Source of the DNA: Pseudarthrobacter sp. fls2-241-R2A-127
Lineage (GTDB): Bacteria; Actinomycetota; Actinomycetes; Actinomycetales; Micrococcaceae
Assembly (NCBI RefSeq): GCF_030209355.1
Contig: NZ_JARVSF010000023.1
Coordinates: forward strand, 62,001-126,000
Direction of reading: 5' to 3'
Length of the DNA stretch: 64,000 bases
In this document: positions 42,234 through 50,237 of the stretch, piece after piece
Layout of the letters: every line of letters begins with the position of its first letter
Position numbering within the stretch: position 1 is the stretch's first letter
The notes under the pieces: model-generated
Database searches by the model: none
Told to the model about the DNA's origin: nothing
What the model saw: only the letters and a program-made list of their open reading frames with translations
Translations under genes and position numbers: made by a program

Positions 42234-42665
42234 CTAACCCATCTTTGCGGGCAGCACATCCTGGAACTGCGTCACGCACGCCTGCGTTGCCCGGTCCGTC
42301 AGTGCCCGGGCCACGCACCCCTGGTAGTCGCGCACCTGGTTGAAGAAGACCATGGCGGTGACCAGCAGCGGCACCATGACGAGGGCCACCACCAGGCCCG
42401 AAATGGTGCCAACGAGAACCAGCTTGGATTCCTTCAGCCGGATGGTCCTTGCCAGCAGGAATATCCCCAGGACCATGCCGGCCGCCGTGAGGATGGTTGA
42501 CAGCCACAGGTAGTTGACGTCCAACTGGTAGACGAACAGCGCGCCAAAGACCGAGACCAGGAACATCCGGAACAGGGCAAGGGTCTTGGTACGGGAGGCT
42601 TTTGCTGCCTCGCTGAGCGGGGGCTTGGCCTGTTGCTGCACGCCCCGGCCCGGTTGGCTGTTCAT
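42234..42665 (-). CDS. Small membrane protein of unknown function
   Basis: The 143-residue protein has a polar Gln/Lys N-terminus (about 1-30) and three hydrophobic segments (about 32-48, 52-72 and 84-108). It ends in a short outer or inner loop with two Cys (DYQGCVARALTDRATQACV) that could form a disulfide. I do not recognise the family. ATG 42665 is chosen as the first Met of the hydrophobic unit. It is divergent from purN with only 39 bp between starts, so the promoters must overlap. Confidence 0.75.
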   Translation of the reverse strand: MNSQPGRGVQQQAKPPLSEAAKASRTKTLALFRMFLVSVFGALFVYQLDVNYLWLSTILTAAGMVLGIFLLARTIRLKESKLVLVGTISGLVVALVMVPLLVTAMVFFNQVRDYQGCVARALTDRATQACVTQFQDVLPAKMG

Positions 42666-42704
42666 GTTTTCCAGCGTACGCGAGCGTGCACCTAAGCTGG
42701 ACCA

Positions 42705-43283
42705 ATGCGTATCGTCGTCCTCGTCTCCGGCACCGGGTCCAATCTCCAAGCAGTTATCGACGCCGTCAAGGCGGGGGAACTCGACGTGGAAATCGCTGCC
42801 GTGGGCGCGGACAGGGAGGGGACCTTCGGCGTCGAACGCTCCGCCGCGGCAGGCATCCCCACGTTCGTGGTGGACTTCAAGTCCTACCGGGACCGCGCAG
42901 ACTGGAACGCTGCCCTGACCCACGCGGTGGCCGCCTTCAAGCCCGATGTGGTGGTGTCCTCCGGCTTCATGCGGATCGTCAGCCCGGAATTCATCGACGC
43001 GTTCAACGGCAAGTACCTGAACACGCACCCCGCGCTGCTCCCGGCATTTCCCGGGGCCCACGGTGTACGGGATGCCATGGCCTACGGCGTGAAGGTGACC
43101 GGCTGCACGGTGCACTGGGCCGACGCCGGCGTGGACACCGGGCCCATCATTGCCCAGGAAGCGGTGGCCATCGAAGACTCTGACACCGAAGAGACCCTGC
43201 ACGAGCGCATCAAGGTGGTGGAGCGGCGGCTGCTGGTGTCCACCCTCGCCGCCCTCGCCGCGGATCCCGCCCCACCCAACTGA
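42705..43283 (+). CDS. purN: Phosphoribosylglycinamide formyltransferase
   Basis: The 192-residue enzyme of the third step of purine synthesis transfers formyl from 10-formyltetrahydrofolate to GAR. It shows the phosphate loop LVSGTGSNLQAV at the start, the catalytic Asn-His pair in LNTHPALLPAFPGAHG (Asn105 or so), and the catalytic Asp in GVDTGPIIAQ. Length is typical. ATG 42705 lacks a strong site. In most actinobacteria purH follows directly; here it lies 3.7 kb further on, after inserted genes, beyond a hairpin repeat at 43287. Confidence 0.95.
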   Translation: MRIVVLVSGTGSNLQAVIDAVKAGELDVEIAAVGADREGTFGVERSAAAGIPTFVVDFKSYRDRADWNAALTHAVAAFKPDVVVSSGFMRIVSPEFIDAFNGKYLNTHPALLPAFPGAHGVRDAMAYGVKVTGCTVHWADAGVDTGPIIAQEAVAIEDSDTEETLHERIKVVERRLLVSTLAALAADPAPPN

Positions 43284-43286
43284 CTC

Positions 43287-43328
43287 GCAGTTGTTGTCGT
43301 TTTGAGCCCGGAAAACGACAACAACTGC
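43287..43328. repeat. Hairpin repeat, copy 1 (after purN)
   Basis: A perfect 17-bp stem (43287-43303 with 43312-43328) contains the core TGTCGTTTT...AAAACGACA. It begins 4 bp after the purN stop, so it works as its terminator. Near-identical copy 2 lies at 45418-45459 and a related one at 48670-48721. Together with copy 2 it brackets the DUF559 and ExoVII-like genes. Confidence 0.85.
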
Positions 43329-43402
43329 CAGCCAGATGTCCCAGGCCCTCCCGGCCTGTGGATAACTCCAAGCGGGGAGTCTAAATTTGCAACGATGTTG
43401 AC

Positions 43403-44353
43403 GTGAAGACCCCCAGCCCGCTCCCGGGCTCTCTCCTGAATCGGCCGTTTACCTTCCAGGAAGCGGTCGACGCCGGTATAAGCCTCAGGAGACTGCGTCA
43501 CCATGGGCTGCACGCCCCCAGCCGCGGCATTAGGATTCCGGGCGCGGCGGCCCCAGCTGGTCCGGAGGCCATATCCAAGCCGGAGGTTGTCCGGCCGTTT
43601 ACGACGATCACGGCATTCTCCGCTGCGTCGCACGCAACCGCTTTCACGTTTTGGCAATTTCCGGGGTATTTGCCCGGGGAGAATGACCGTCGCATCCATA
43701 TTTCCCGCCCCGACACGATGGCTATACCGCGCCGCCGGGGAGTCGTAGGCCATGTGGGGCAGTTCTTTGACGACGAGATTGTCTGCGTGGAGGGGCTGCT
43801 GGTGACCAGCAGGCCCCGTACCTGGCTGGACAACGCCAGAAAGATGAACGTTGACGAACTAACGGTCGTGGCGGACCACCTGGTCAGGATCCCGAGAGTT
43901 GCCTTTGAGTCCCGATCAGAGCCATACTGCAGCCTTGAGGACCTGGCCCAGATGCTGGACCGGCACAAAGGGACGCCAGGCATAAGGAAGGGCCGCCTGG
44001 CGCTGGACCAAGCACGAGTGGGCTCCGACTCTGCGCAAGAAACGCGTTTGAGGCTGGCACTGGAGAATGCAGGCCTTCCCGCGGCGCGGTTAAACGTGCC
44101 CACGCAACTGGGCGACGGCGTCGTGCGTCAGCCGGACATGAGCTACCCGGGATACCGGGTTGCGGTGGAATACGACGGCGAAGCGCATTCCACAGCGGGC
44201 CAGGTGATCAAAGATATTGCCCGGGAGGAAGACTTCAACCGTGCAGGCTGGCTACTCGTCAGGATTTCCAAACGACACATGGACAACAACGACGCCGGGC
44301 ATGCGGTCTCGAAGGTAAGGGCTGCGCTGCTAAGTAGGGGCTGGTCACCGTGA
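43403..44353 (+). CDS. DUF559 (PD-(D/E)xK-like) protein with AbiEi-type N-terminus
   Basis: The N-terminal part of this 316-residue protein (about 10-60: TFQEAVDAGISLRRLRHHGLHAPSRGIRIP) resembles the winged-helix start of AbiEi-like actinobacterial proteins. The C-terminal part (about 205-310) matches DUF559, a very-short-patch-repair-like nuclease fold, with VEYDGEAH and LLVRISKRH providing plausible Glu-Asp and Lys/Arg residues. Nuclease activity is unproven. The start is GTG 43403 with no Shine-Dalgarno; TGGATA (43359-43364) and TAAATT (43382-43387) with a 17-bp spacer give a possible promoter. It lies in the purN-purH insert, convergent with the ExoVII-like gene. Confidence 0.8.
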   Translation: MKTPSPLPGSLLNRPFTFQEAVDAGISLRRLRHHGLHAPSRGIRIPGAAAPAGPEAISKPEVVRPFTTITAFSAASHATAFTFWQFPGYLPGENDRRIHISRPDTMAIPRRRGVVGHVGQFFDDEIVCVEGLLVTSRPRTWLDNARKMNVDELTVVADHLVRIPRVAFESRSEPYCSLEDLAQMLDRHKGTPGIRKGRLALDQARVGSDSAQETRLRLALENAGLPAARLNVPTQLGDGVVRQPDMSYPGYRVAVEYDGEAHSTAGQVIKDIAREEDFNRAGWLLVRISKRHMDNNDAGHAVSKVRAALLSRGWSP

Positions 44354-44401
44354 GAAGTGCCCACGGAGCCGCCGGCGGTCCGCCAGTGCGCGGGATTCCA
44401 C

Positions 44402-45307
44402 CTAAAGAGGCATGTGATGTCGAAGCTGCCGGAGCTTTCGAACCGTGCGGACTCTCTTCACGGCCACGCGCAAGGAATCCACATCTCCGGGCGGATGCTT
44501 CATGGGGGAAGTAGAGGGCAGCCCGTTAGCTTTTCGTGCCCGCCATTGCCACACGAGGAGCCAAATGACAGTCGATATCGTCGTCAGGAAGTATAGCCAC
44601 TTGTGGAACGCATTTGGACTGGCTTGAAGAAGCCTCAGCACTTCATCGGCGGACGCCACGAGCGCAATGACCGCCAGAATAGTCACCGCCGATACCGCAT
44701 GTGAAACGAATCTGACCCGGGCCTCCGCGGTTTCCAAAAGGTCCTGGGTGTGAAGCCTAAACGCCATCTGCAATCCGGCAACAGCCTCCGTCTGTTTCCT
44801 TCGTGCCCTTCCTTCCGCCTCCCACGCGGCAGCGCACCTCTGTTCCATTTCTTTCATTTTGGCTTTTTGGAGGCCGATGGAAGCTGTCCGGGCGGCCAGT
44901 TCTTCCTCCCTGCGTTCCTGCGCCAATGCATTGCGCGCATCCCTCTTCCGCCGCCACCGATCGAGGTCCAGAACGTTAGCGATCGCCTCAGCCGCGGCTG
45001 TCGGAGTGGTGAATGACAGCATGGCCGCCCGATCGGCCAATGAAATGTTGGCGTCATGTCCCACCGCCGTTGCAACAGGGACCGGCGACCTATGGATTGC
45101 CAGAGCCAAATCCGCGCGTTGGTACTCCACCCCTTCGGGAGACACGGATGCGAGGTCAAAATTCCACCTGTTTTCAGACGTGCGTGGAGCTACGCATTCA
45201 CCCTGCACAGCCAGGGCAACACCGCGGATCCGATTACTTACCCAGCCACGGACTTCGCTGACGGACCCTTCAGTTGACCTTGGTACTGGCGTTTGGCGCG
45301 GACTCAT
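44402..45307 (-). CDS. Exonuclease VII large-subunit-like protein fused to coiled coil and two TM helices
   Basis: In this 301-residue protein, residues 14-54 (SVSEVRGWV... VQGECVAPRTSENRWNFDLAS) resemble the N-terminal OB fold of XseA (SVSELNxxV...VEGEI...GHWYFTLKD). Residues 56-110 carry the end of the XseA core: RADLALAIHRSPVPVATAVG, then HDANISLADRAA and TPTAAAEAI. His84 is kept, but the following catalytic Asp is Asn87. The roughly 120 residues between fold and motif in true XseA, with other catalytic residues, are missing. A coiled coil (about 115-190) and two membrane helices (about 201-220 and 237-254) follow, with a basic tail. No xseB is nearby. It is probably a non-catalytic, membrane-anchored DNA-binding or sensor protein. 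ATG 45307 follows GGGGAAG. Confidence 0.78.
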   Translation of the reverse strand: MSPRQTPVPRSTEGSVSEVRGWVSNRIRGVALAVQGECVAPRTSENRWNFDLASVSPEGVEYQRADLALAIHRSPVPVATAVGHDANISLADRAAMLSFTTPTAAAEAIANVLDLDRWRRKRDARNALAQERREEELAARTASIGLQKAKMKEMEQRCAAAWEAEGRARRKQTEAVAGLQMAFRLHTQDLLETAEARVRFVSHAVSAVTILAVIALVASADEVLRLLQASPNAFHKWLYFLTTISTVIWLLVWQWRARKANGLPSTSPMKHPPGDVDSLRVAVKRVRTVRKLRQLRHHMPL

Positions 45308-45417
45308 ATGGCTTCCCCCATGGCTTGGCCGGGATTGGTCCCGGCATGCGTGCGGGAGTTAGCGGCAGCCTCGGACACCCGGCGAGTCAAGCATCCAAGC
45401 TGTCAGCAAACTGACTA

Positions 45418-45459
45418 GCAGTTGGTGCCGTTTTGACGGGCGAAAACGACAACAACTGC
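45418..45459. repeat. Hairpin repeat, copy 2 (after the MFS gene)
   Basis: The left arm (45418-45434) and right arm (45443-45459) match copy 1 at 43287-43328. The right arms are identical over 17 bases; the left arm differs at two. The stem pairs with two mismatches. It lies 16 bp 3' of the MFS stop on the minus strand and marks the right end of the segment bracketed with copy 1. Confidence 0.85.
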
Positions 45460-45475
45460 GAATTAGTTGGGCACC

Positions 45476-46828
45476 CTACTGCATACGGCGCTGCCGGGTT
45501 TCGGGGGAAAAGAAGGCCATCCACAGCACGGACACCAGGACCAGGGCGCCTGCCAGCGCAAAGGACGTGGCAAGGCCCAGCTCCGGCCAGAAGTAGTTGG
45601 CGAAGATCAGCGGACCAAAGCCGGCGCCCAACCGGGAGAACGTGGAGGCCCAGCCAAAGCCGGTGCCCCGCAGTTCTGTGGGGTAGAGCTCTGAAACGTA
45701 CGCGTAGAGCACCGGGATGGCAACCTGGACCACGAACCCGAACACCAGCAGCCAGAAGACCGCGGCCGTGGGAATGTCCACCACGAACGCCACGATCACC
45801 AGGGTCAGGGCTGACAACGGCCCCGTGATGGCGAGGATCCACTTGCGTCCCACCCGTTCCACGAGCACCGCTGCCACCACCACGCCAAGGAAGCCGACGG
45901 CGGCCATGGACGCCGTGGTGACGAACGCCTTAAACTCAGCGAACCCGGCGCCGATCAGGATCCTGGGCATCCAGGTCAGGGAGAGGTAGTAGACCAGCAG
46001 AATGCTGAAGAACAGGGCCCACGCGGCGGTGGTGATCTTCCAGTTGAACTGCCAGACGGACCGCAGCTGAGTCCAGGCGCTGCCGGCCGAAAGCCGGGGC
46101 GCGTCCTTGGCATCGGGCAGGCTGTAGGCCCGGGCTTCGGCGCCTGTGGCCACCACCAGCCCGTCAATGATCCTTGCCGCTTCGTCCCGCCTGCCCTTGC
46201 GGATCAGGAACAAGGGCGACTCGGGGACACTCCGGCGCACCCAGAACACCAGGAGGGCGGGCAACACCATCACCAGCATGGTCAGGCGCCAGTCACCGTT
46301 CAAGGCCACCAGCCCGGCAGAGACGAACCCTGCCAGGGCGGCGCCGATGGGCCACCATCCGTCCATGGCCGTCAGAACCTTGCCGCGTTGCTTCCGCGGC
46401 GTGAACTCACCCACCAGGGCGTAGTCCACCGGAATGCAGCCGCCCAGGCCGAACCCTGCCAGGAACCGGAAGATGCAGAACCACATGAAGTCGGGGGAGA
46501 GGGCGCCCAGCACGGTGAAGATGGAAAACAGGAGCAGCGTGGCTGTGAATGCCTTCTTGCGGCCCACGGTGTCCGCGATGGTTCCCCAAGCGAACGCGCC
46601 GAGGGCCATGCCGATAAGGTTGGCCGTGCCCACCCATGCGGCCTGGCCTGGGGTCAGTGCCCAGTGCGTGGACAGGAGCGGAATGAGGATGCCGTTCAGG
46701 GTCACATCCCAGGCGTCGAACATGAAACCGAGGCCCCCGATCAGGAAGATCCTGCCCTGGACTTTCCATCGCCAGGGCAGTTCCTGGACCACCTGTTCGC
46801 CGCTGGGCACAGTGGTGTAAGTATTCAT
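45476..46828 (-). CDS. MFS transporter, sugar/metabolite:H+ symporter type
   Basis: The 450-residue protein has 12 predicted membrane helices. It shows MFS loop motifs WGTIADTVGRKKAF (between helices 2 and 3), VGEFTPRKQRGKVLTAMDGWWPIGA, VPESPLFLIRKGRRDEA and the second-half ELYPTELRGTGFGWAST. The pattern fits the sugar porter/SV2/aromatic-acid group; the acidic Asp in FMFDAWDVTLNG of helix 1 is typical of AAHS-like symporters. The substrate is unknown. The start is ATG 46828 with AGGAGG 6 bases upstream. It is divergent from purH and lies in the insert between purN and purH. Confidence 0.9.
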   Translation of the reverse strand: MNTYTTVPSGEQVVQELPWRWKVQGRIFLIGGLGFMFDAWDVTLNGILIPLLSTHWALTPGQAAWVGTANLIGMALGAFAWGTIADTVGRKKAFTATLLLFSIFTVLGALSPDFMWFCIFRFLAGFGLGGCIPVDYALVGEFTPRKQRGKVLTAMDGWWPIGAALAGFVSAGLVALNGDWRLTMLVMVLPALLVFWVRRSVPESPLFLIRKGRRDEAARIIDGLVVATGAEARAYSLPDAKDAPRLSAGSAWTQLRSVWQFNWKITTAAWALFFSILLVYYLSLTWMPRILIGAGFAEFKAFVTTASMAAVGFLGVVVAAVLVERVGRKWILAITGPLSALTLVIVAFVVDIPTAAVFWLLVFGFVVQVAIPVLYAYVSELYPTELRGTGFGWASTFSRLGAGFGPLIFANYFWPELGLATSFALAGALVLVSVLWMAFFSPETRQRRMQ

Positions 46829-46969
46829 CGCCGCCTCCTGTGAAGACTCTATCCGGGCCCGCGGAGGTTCACACTCCGGCGCACACAGGGGTAACCGTTG
46901 CCTTCGCGATAAACTGACCCTATCCCCACCAACCGCGGCCCTGGTCCGCGAGATAAGACGGAGACATTT

Positions 46970-48655
46970 GTGAGCTTCACGCAGCATGAGCGCGTATCCA
47001 TTGACCGTGTACCCATCCGCCGGGCCCTGATCTCGGTTTACGACAAAACCGGCCTGGAGGATCTCGCCAAGGGCCTGCATGCAGCGGGCGTGAAGCTCGT
47101 GTCCACCGGTTCCACCGCCAAGAAGATTGCCGCCGCAGGCATCCCGGTCCAGGAGGTGGAGGAGGTCACCGGTTCGCCCGAGATGCTGGACGGCCGCGTC
47201 AAGACCCTGCACCCTCGCGTCCACGGCGGCATCCTGGCCGACCGGCGCGTTCCGGCGCACATGGAAACCCTGGCCAGCATGGATATCGAGGCGTTCGACC
47301 TGGTGGTGGTAAACCTCTACCCGTTCGTGGAGACCGTCAAGTCCGGTGCCGCGCAGGACGACGTTGTGGAACAGATCGATATTGGAGGCCCCGCCATGGT
47401 GCGGTCGGCAGCCAAGAACCACGCCGCCGTCGCCATTGTGGTTGACCCGACCTTCTACGGCCAGGTCGTTGAGGCTGCCGCAGCAGGCGGCTTCGACCTG
47501 AAGACCCGCCGCCGCCTCGCCGCCAAGGCGTTCGCGCACACCGCCGCCTACGACAACGCCGTGGCCACCTGGACCGCCAGCCAGTTCCTTGATGAGGACG
47601 GCGACGGCGTCATCGACTGGCCCGCGTATGCCGGCCTTTCCCTGGAACGCTCCGAGGTCCTGCGCTACGGCGAGAACCCGCACCAGCAGGCTGCCCTGTA
47701 CGTGGACAAGGCAGCCCCGGTTGGCATCGCCCAGGCGGACCAGCTGCACGGCAAGGCCATGAGCTACAACAACTTTGTTGACGCCGATGCCGCCCTGCGC
47801 GCCGCCTACGACTTCAGCGAACCCGCTGTCGCCGTCATCAAGCACGCCAACCCGTGCGGTGTTGCCGTTGGTTCCGCCGACGCCGCAGACCCCATCGCTG
47901 ATGCCCACGCCAAGGCCCACGCCTGCGACCCCGTCTCCGCGTTCGGCGGTGTCATCGCTGCCAACCGCACGGTGACCGCGGCCATGGCCAACACCGTCAA
48001 GGACATCTTCACCGAGGTTGTCATCGCCCCCGGCTTCGAGCCCGAGGCCGTGGACATCCTCTCCAAGAAGAAGAACATCCGCCTCCTTGCCCTCCCCGAA
48101 GGGTACGGCCGGTACCCCACGGAATTCCGCCAGGTTTCCGGCGGCATGCTGGTCCAGGTCCGCGACAAGGTGGACGCCGACGGCGACAACCCCGCCAACT
48201 GGACCCTCGCCGCCGGTGAAGCCGCGGATGAAAAGACCCTCGCGGACCTCGCCTTCGCCTGGACCGCGTGCCGGGCCGCGAAGTCCAACGCCATCCTCCT
48301 TGCCGAGAACGGCGCCGCGGTTGGCATCGGCATGGGCCAGGTCAACCGCCTGGATTCGTGCCGGCTGGCTGTGGAGCGGGCCAACACCCTGGGCGTGACG
48401 GTGGAGTCCGACGTTGACGGTGCAGGCGGTGCCTCCAACGCCGACGCGAGCGGCGCACCTGAGCGTGCCCGCGGCGCCGTGGCAGCGTCGGACGCGTTCT
48501 TCCCGTTCGCCGACGGCCTGCAGATCCTGATCGACGCAGGCGTCCGCGCCGTGGTCCAGCCCGGCGGCTCCGTCCGCGACGAGGAAGTCATCGCAGCCGC
48601 CAACGCGGCGGGCATCACGATGTACTTCACCGGAGCCCGGCACTTCTTCCACTGA
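46970..48655 (+). CDS. purH: Bifunctional AICAR transformylase/IMP cyclohydrolase
   Basis: The 561-residue enzyme performs the last two steps of purine synthesis in the cytoplasm. The N-terminal cyclohydrolase (about 1-200) has ALISVYDKTGLEDLA, STGSTAKKI, TGSPEMLDGRVKTLHPRVHG and NLYPF. The C-terminal transformylase has LRYGENPHQQAALY, the folate/AICAR Lys-His in VIKHANPCGVA, PVSAFGGVIAANR and the end YFTGARHFFH. A short acidic insertion (about 485-500, GAGGASNADASGAPERAR) is present. The start is GTG 46970 with GGAGAC upstream. It is separated from purN by inserted genes. Confidence 0.97.
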   Translation: MSFTQHERVSIDRVPIRRALISVYDKTGLEDLAKGLHAAGVKLVSTGSTAKKIAAAGIPVQEVEEVTGSPEMLDGRVKTLHPRVHGGILADRRVPAHMETLASMDIEAFDLVVVNLYPFVETVKSGAAQDDVVEQIDIGGPAMVRSAAKNHAAVAIVVDPTFYGQVVEAAAAGGFDLKTRRRLAAKAFAHTAAYDNAVATWTASQFLDEDGDGVIDWPAYAGLSLERSEVLRYGENPHQQAALYVDKAAPVGIAQADQLHGKAMSYNNFVDADAALRAAYDFSEPAVAVIKHANPCGVAVGSADAADPIADAHAKAHACDPVSAFGGVIAANRTVTAAMANTVKDIFTEVVIAPGFEPEAVDILSKKKNIRLLALPEGYGRYPTEFRQVSGGMLVQVRDKVDADGDNPANWTLAAGEAADEKTLADLAFAWTACRAAKSNAILLAENGAAVGIGMGQVNRLDSCRLAVERANTLGVTVESDVDGAGGASNADASGAPERARGAVAASDAFFPFADGLQILIDAGVRAVVQPGGSVRDEEVIAAANAAGITMYFTGARHFFH

Positions 48656-48669
48656 TCCCACACCCATCG

Positions 48670-48721
48670 ATTGCTCCGTAACTGTCGTTTTCGAGCGTGA
48701 TAACGACAAGTACGGAGCAAT
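48670..48721. repeat. Hairpin repeat, related copy 3 (after purH)
   Basis: A 20-bp stem (48670-48689 with 48702-48721) with two mismatches carries the same TGTCGTT...AACGACA core as the copies at 43287 and 45418. It lies 14 bp after the purH stop and probably terminates it. Confidence 0.75.
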
Positions 48722-48740
48722 GGATGGTGCGTTTAACAAA

Positions 48741-48780
48741 CGACGGCGCCCGTTCCCTTCGCAGGGGACGGGCGCCGTCG
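48741..48780. terminator. Second hairpin after purH
   Basis: A 17-bp stem (48741-48757 with 48764-48780, one G-U pair) with a 6-nt loop lies between purH and the convergent small gene ending at 48794. It probably terminates the protease transcript on the minus strand. Confidence 0.8.
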
Positions 48781-48793
48781 TCGTTGTGCTCGC

Positions 48794-48925
48794 TCAGTCC
48801 TGGCCGGCCGGGCCGGGCCCGGGCTCCGGAAGCTTTAGCTCCCGGGGCTTGGCTTCCGCCATCCGCTCTTCCGTCCAGTACTCGAGGACTTCCTCGGGCG
48901 ACTGGTCCAGGTCCACGTGGCTCAC
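48794..48925 (-). CDS. Small protein sharing the protease propeptide motif YWTxERM
   Basis: This is a short frame (43 residues from GTG 48925, or 56 from ATG 48964) directly downstream of the secreted protease on the same strand. GAAGG lies 4-5 bases before the GTG, 22 bp after the protease stop. It contains EVLEYWTEERMAEAKP, matching the protease's own propeptide DYWTPERMQGAVP. It has no signal peptide and a Pro-rich tail. It could be a soluble propeptide-like inhibitor or chaperone of the protease, or a cytoplasmic partner. I am moderately sure it is a gene because of the motif match. Confidence 0.6.
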   Translation of the reverse strand: MSHVDLDQSPEEVLEYWTEERMAEAKPRELKLPEPGPGPAGQD

Positions 48926-48947
48926 GGAACCTTCGTCAGGGTGCGGT

Positions 48948-49925
48948 TCAGGAGGCTGCTGCATTGGTGTACGTGGCCTCAATGACTGAACCCCAGTACG
49001 GGCCGTACATGACGGCGGAGCCGCTGTAGCCGTAGCTGTTGATGGAGTTCTGCAGCCCATCGGAACCGGTGGAGGAGCTCGTTTGGATGAACCAGGGGCC
49101 GCCCGAGGAACCGCCCGTCATGTCGCAGGGAATCCCCTGGGTGCCGAACTGCGGGTTGTTGGTGTCATTGGTGGCCTTGCCGGTGCAGCTCCACAGGGAC
49201 GTGCCATTGAACGGTGAAGCCTGCGGGTAGCCGAAGGCCTTGTAGGTGAGCCCGCGGGCCTGGTTGAAGGCCGTGCCGGAGCCGCCAACGACGTCGGTGA
49301 GCAGCTTACCGTTGCTGTCCGGGTTGACCACGGCGAAGGCGGTGTCGTACGTCATGTCGCCGCCGGTAACCCACTGGCTGGGGGCATACAACCCCTTGGC
49401 GGTCCACTTGCCGTACGGTGCGGCACCGTTGTCGTACGCGGGCACGAAGACGAAGTTGGTGGCGTACGCGCCGCTTTCATTCACACAGTGTCCGGCCGTG
49501 GCAACTGTGCTGCGGTTGCCCGAAGTGACGGCGTTGCCGGAGCACACATAGTTGGTGCTGCCCATGGTGAAGAAGACCTTGCCGATATGGGAGACAGGAT
49601 TCTCGCTCTGCGCAATGGTGGGCTTGCCCTTGGTTCCCTTGGTGCTGGACGGCTTGCCCTTCTCCACCAAGGCGGGGCTGGTGCGGTTGCCACGCTCAAG
49701 CGCCTTGCCCGCCAGGGTGTCGCCCGGGACGGCGCCCTGCATCCGCTCGGGGGTCCAGTAGTCAGCGGCTCCGCCGGCATCCACAGAGACGCTGGCAACC
49801 GAGGGATTTGCCTTTCCGTCGGAGGGGGAGGGGGCGGCGGATGCCGCGCCCGCTGAGGTGAAGGCCAGCACGGCGGCCGCGGAGAAGGTCAGGAGGCCGG
49901 ATGCCAGGGACCTGGTACGTGTCAT
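48948..49925 (-). CDS. Secreted trypsin-like serine protease
   Basis: The 325-residue protein has a Sec signal peptide (about 1-31), then a propeptide region with YWTPERM at 56-62, and a chymotrypsin-fold domain (about 110-325). The triad is His146 in VATAGHCV, Asp194 in DMTYDTAFAVV and Ser274 in GGSSGGPW. Cys residues at about 128/147 and 247/267 could form two disulfides. It resembles V8-like or glutamyl endopeptidase-type actinobacterial proteases. Start ATG 49925 has AGGACA about 7 bases upstream. It is probably made as an inactive precursor and released outside the cell. Confidence 0.9.
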   Translation of the reverse strand: MTRTRSLASGLLTFSAAAVLAFTSAGAASAAPSPSDGKANPSVASVSVDAGGAADYWTPERMQGAVPGDTLAGKALERGNRTSPALVEKGKPSSTKGTKGKPTIAQSENPVSHIGKVFFTMGSTNYVCSGNAVTSGNRSTVATAGHCVNESGAYATNFVFVPAYDNGAAPYGKWTAKGLYAPSQWVTGGDMTYDTAFAVVNPDSNGKLLTDVVGGSGTAFNQARGLTYKAFGYPQASPFNGTSLWSCTGKATNDTNNPQFGTQGIPCDMTGGSSGGPWFIQTSSSTGSDGLQNSINSYGYSGSAVMYGPYWGSVIEATYTNAAAS

Positions 49926-50237
49926 TGTTGTCCTGTCTGAACGGGGTTGGGCCCGGGATCGGGAGTGACTTAGCGAACTTATCGCCGCGCGCCGCGTTTG
50001 TACACACTCGTTACCAATCCTCCGGCGGCTGCGCCGTGGGCAGCCCACTGGCGGCGACGGCGGCCGGGGCGCCCGCGTGCGTCCCCTCGTCGGGCCTCTC
50101 TATCGCTGTAATCCTGCTCTCACCGGGGTAATCCGGGAGGCCCGTTGAGGTTCAAACCGGCGTCCTCGGGTAAGTTGTACTTGGTGAAATAGACAAAGGT
50201 TTCACAACCAAGCCGACCTTCAGGGAGACGCCCGCGC
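49926..50237. other. Divergent intergenic region between protease and icd
   Basis: This 312-bp region holds no recognisable gene. It carries the promoters for the protease (minus) and icd (plus). The stretch TTGTACTTGGTGAAATAGACAAAGG-like sequence at about 50175-50200 is AT-richer and is the likely icd promoter area, but I cannot fix the boxes. Confidence 0.4.

Noticed and set aside
45476..48739. Continuous 1,087-codon open frame on the minus strand running through purH
   Set aside because: Only the last 451 codons are a gene (MFS transporter, ATG 46828 with AGGAGG). The rest is antisense to purH, kept open by high third-position GC.
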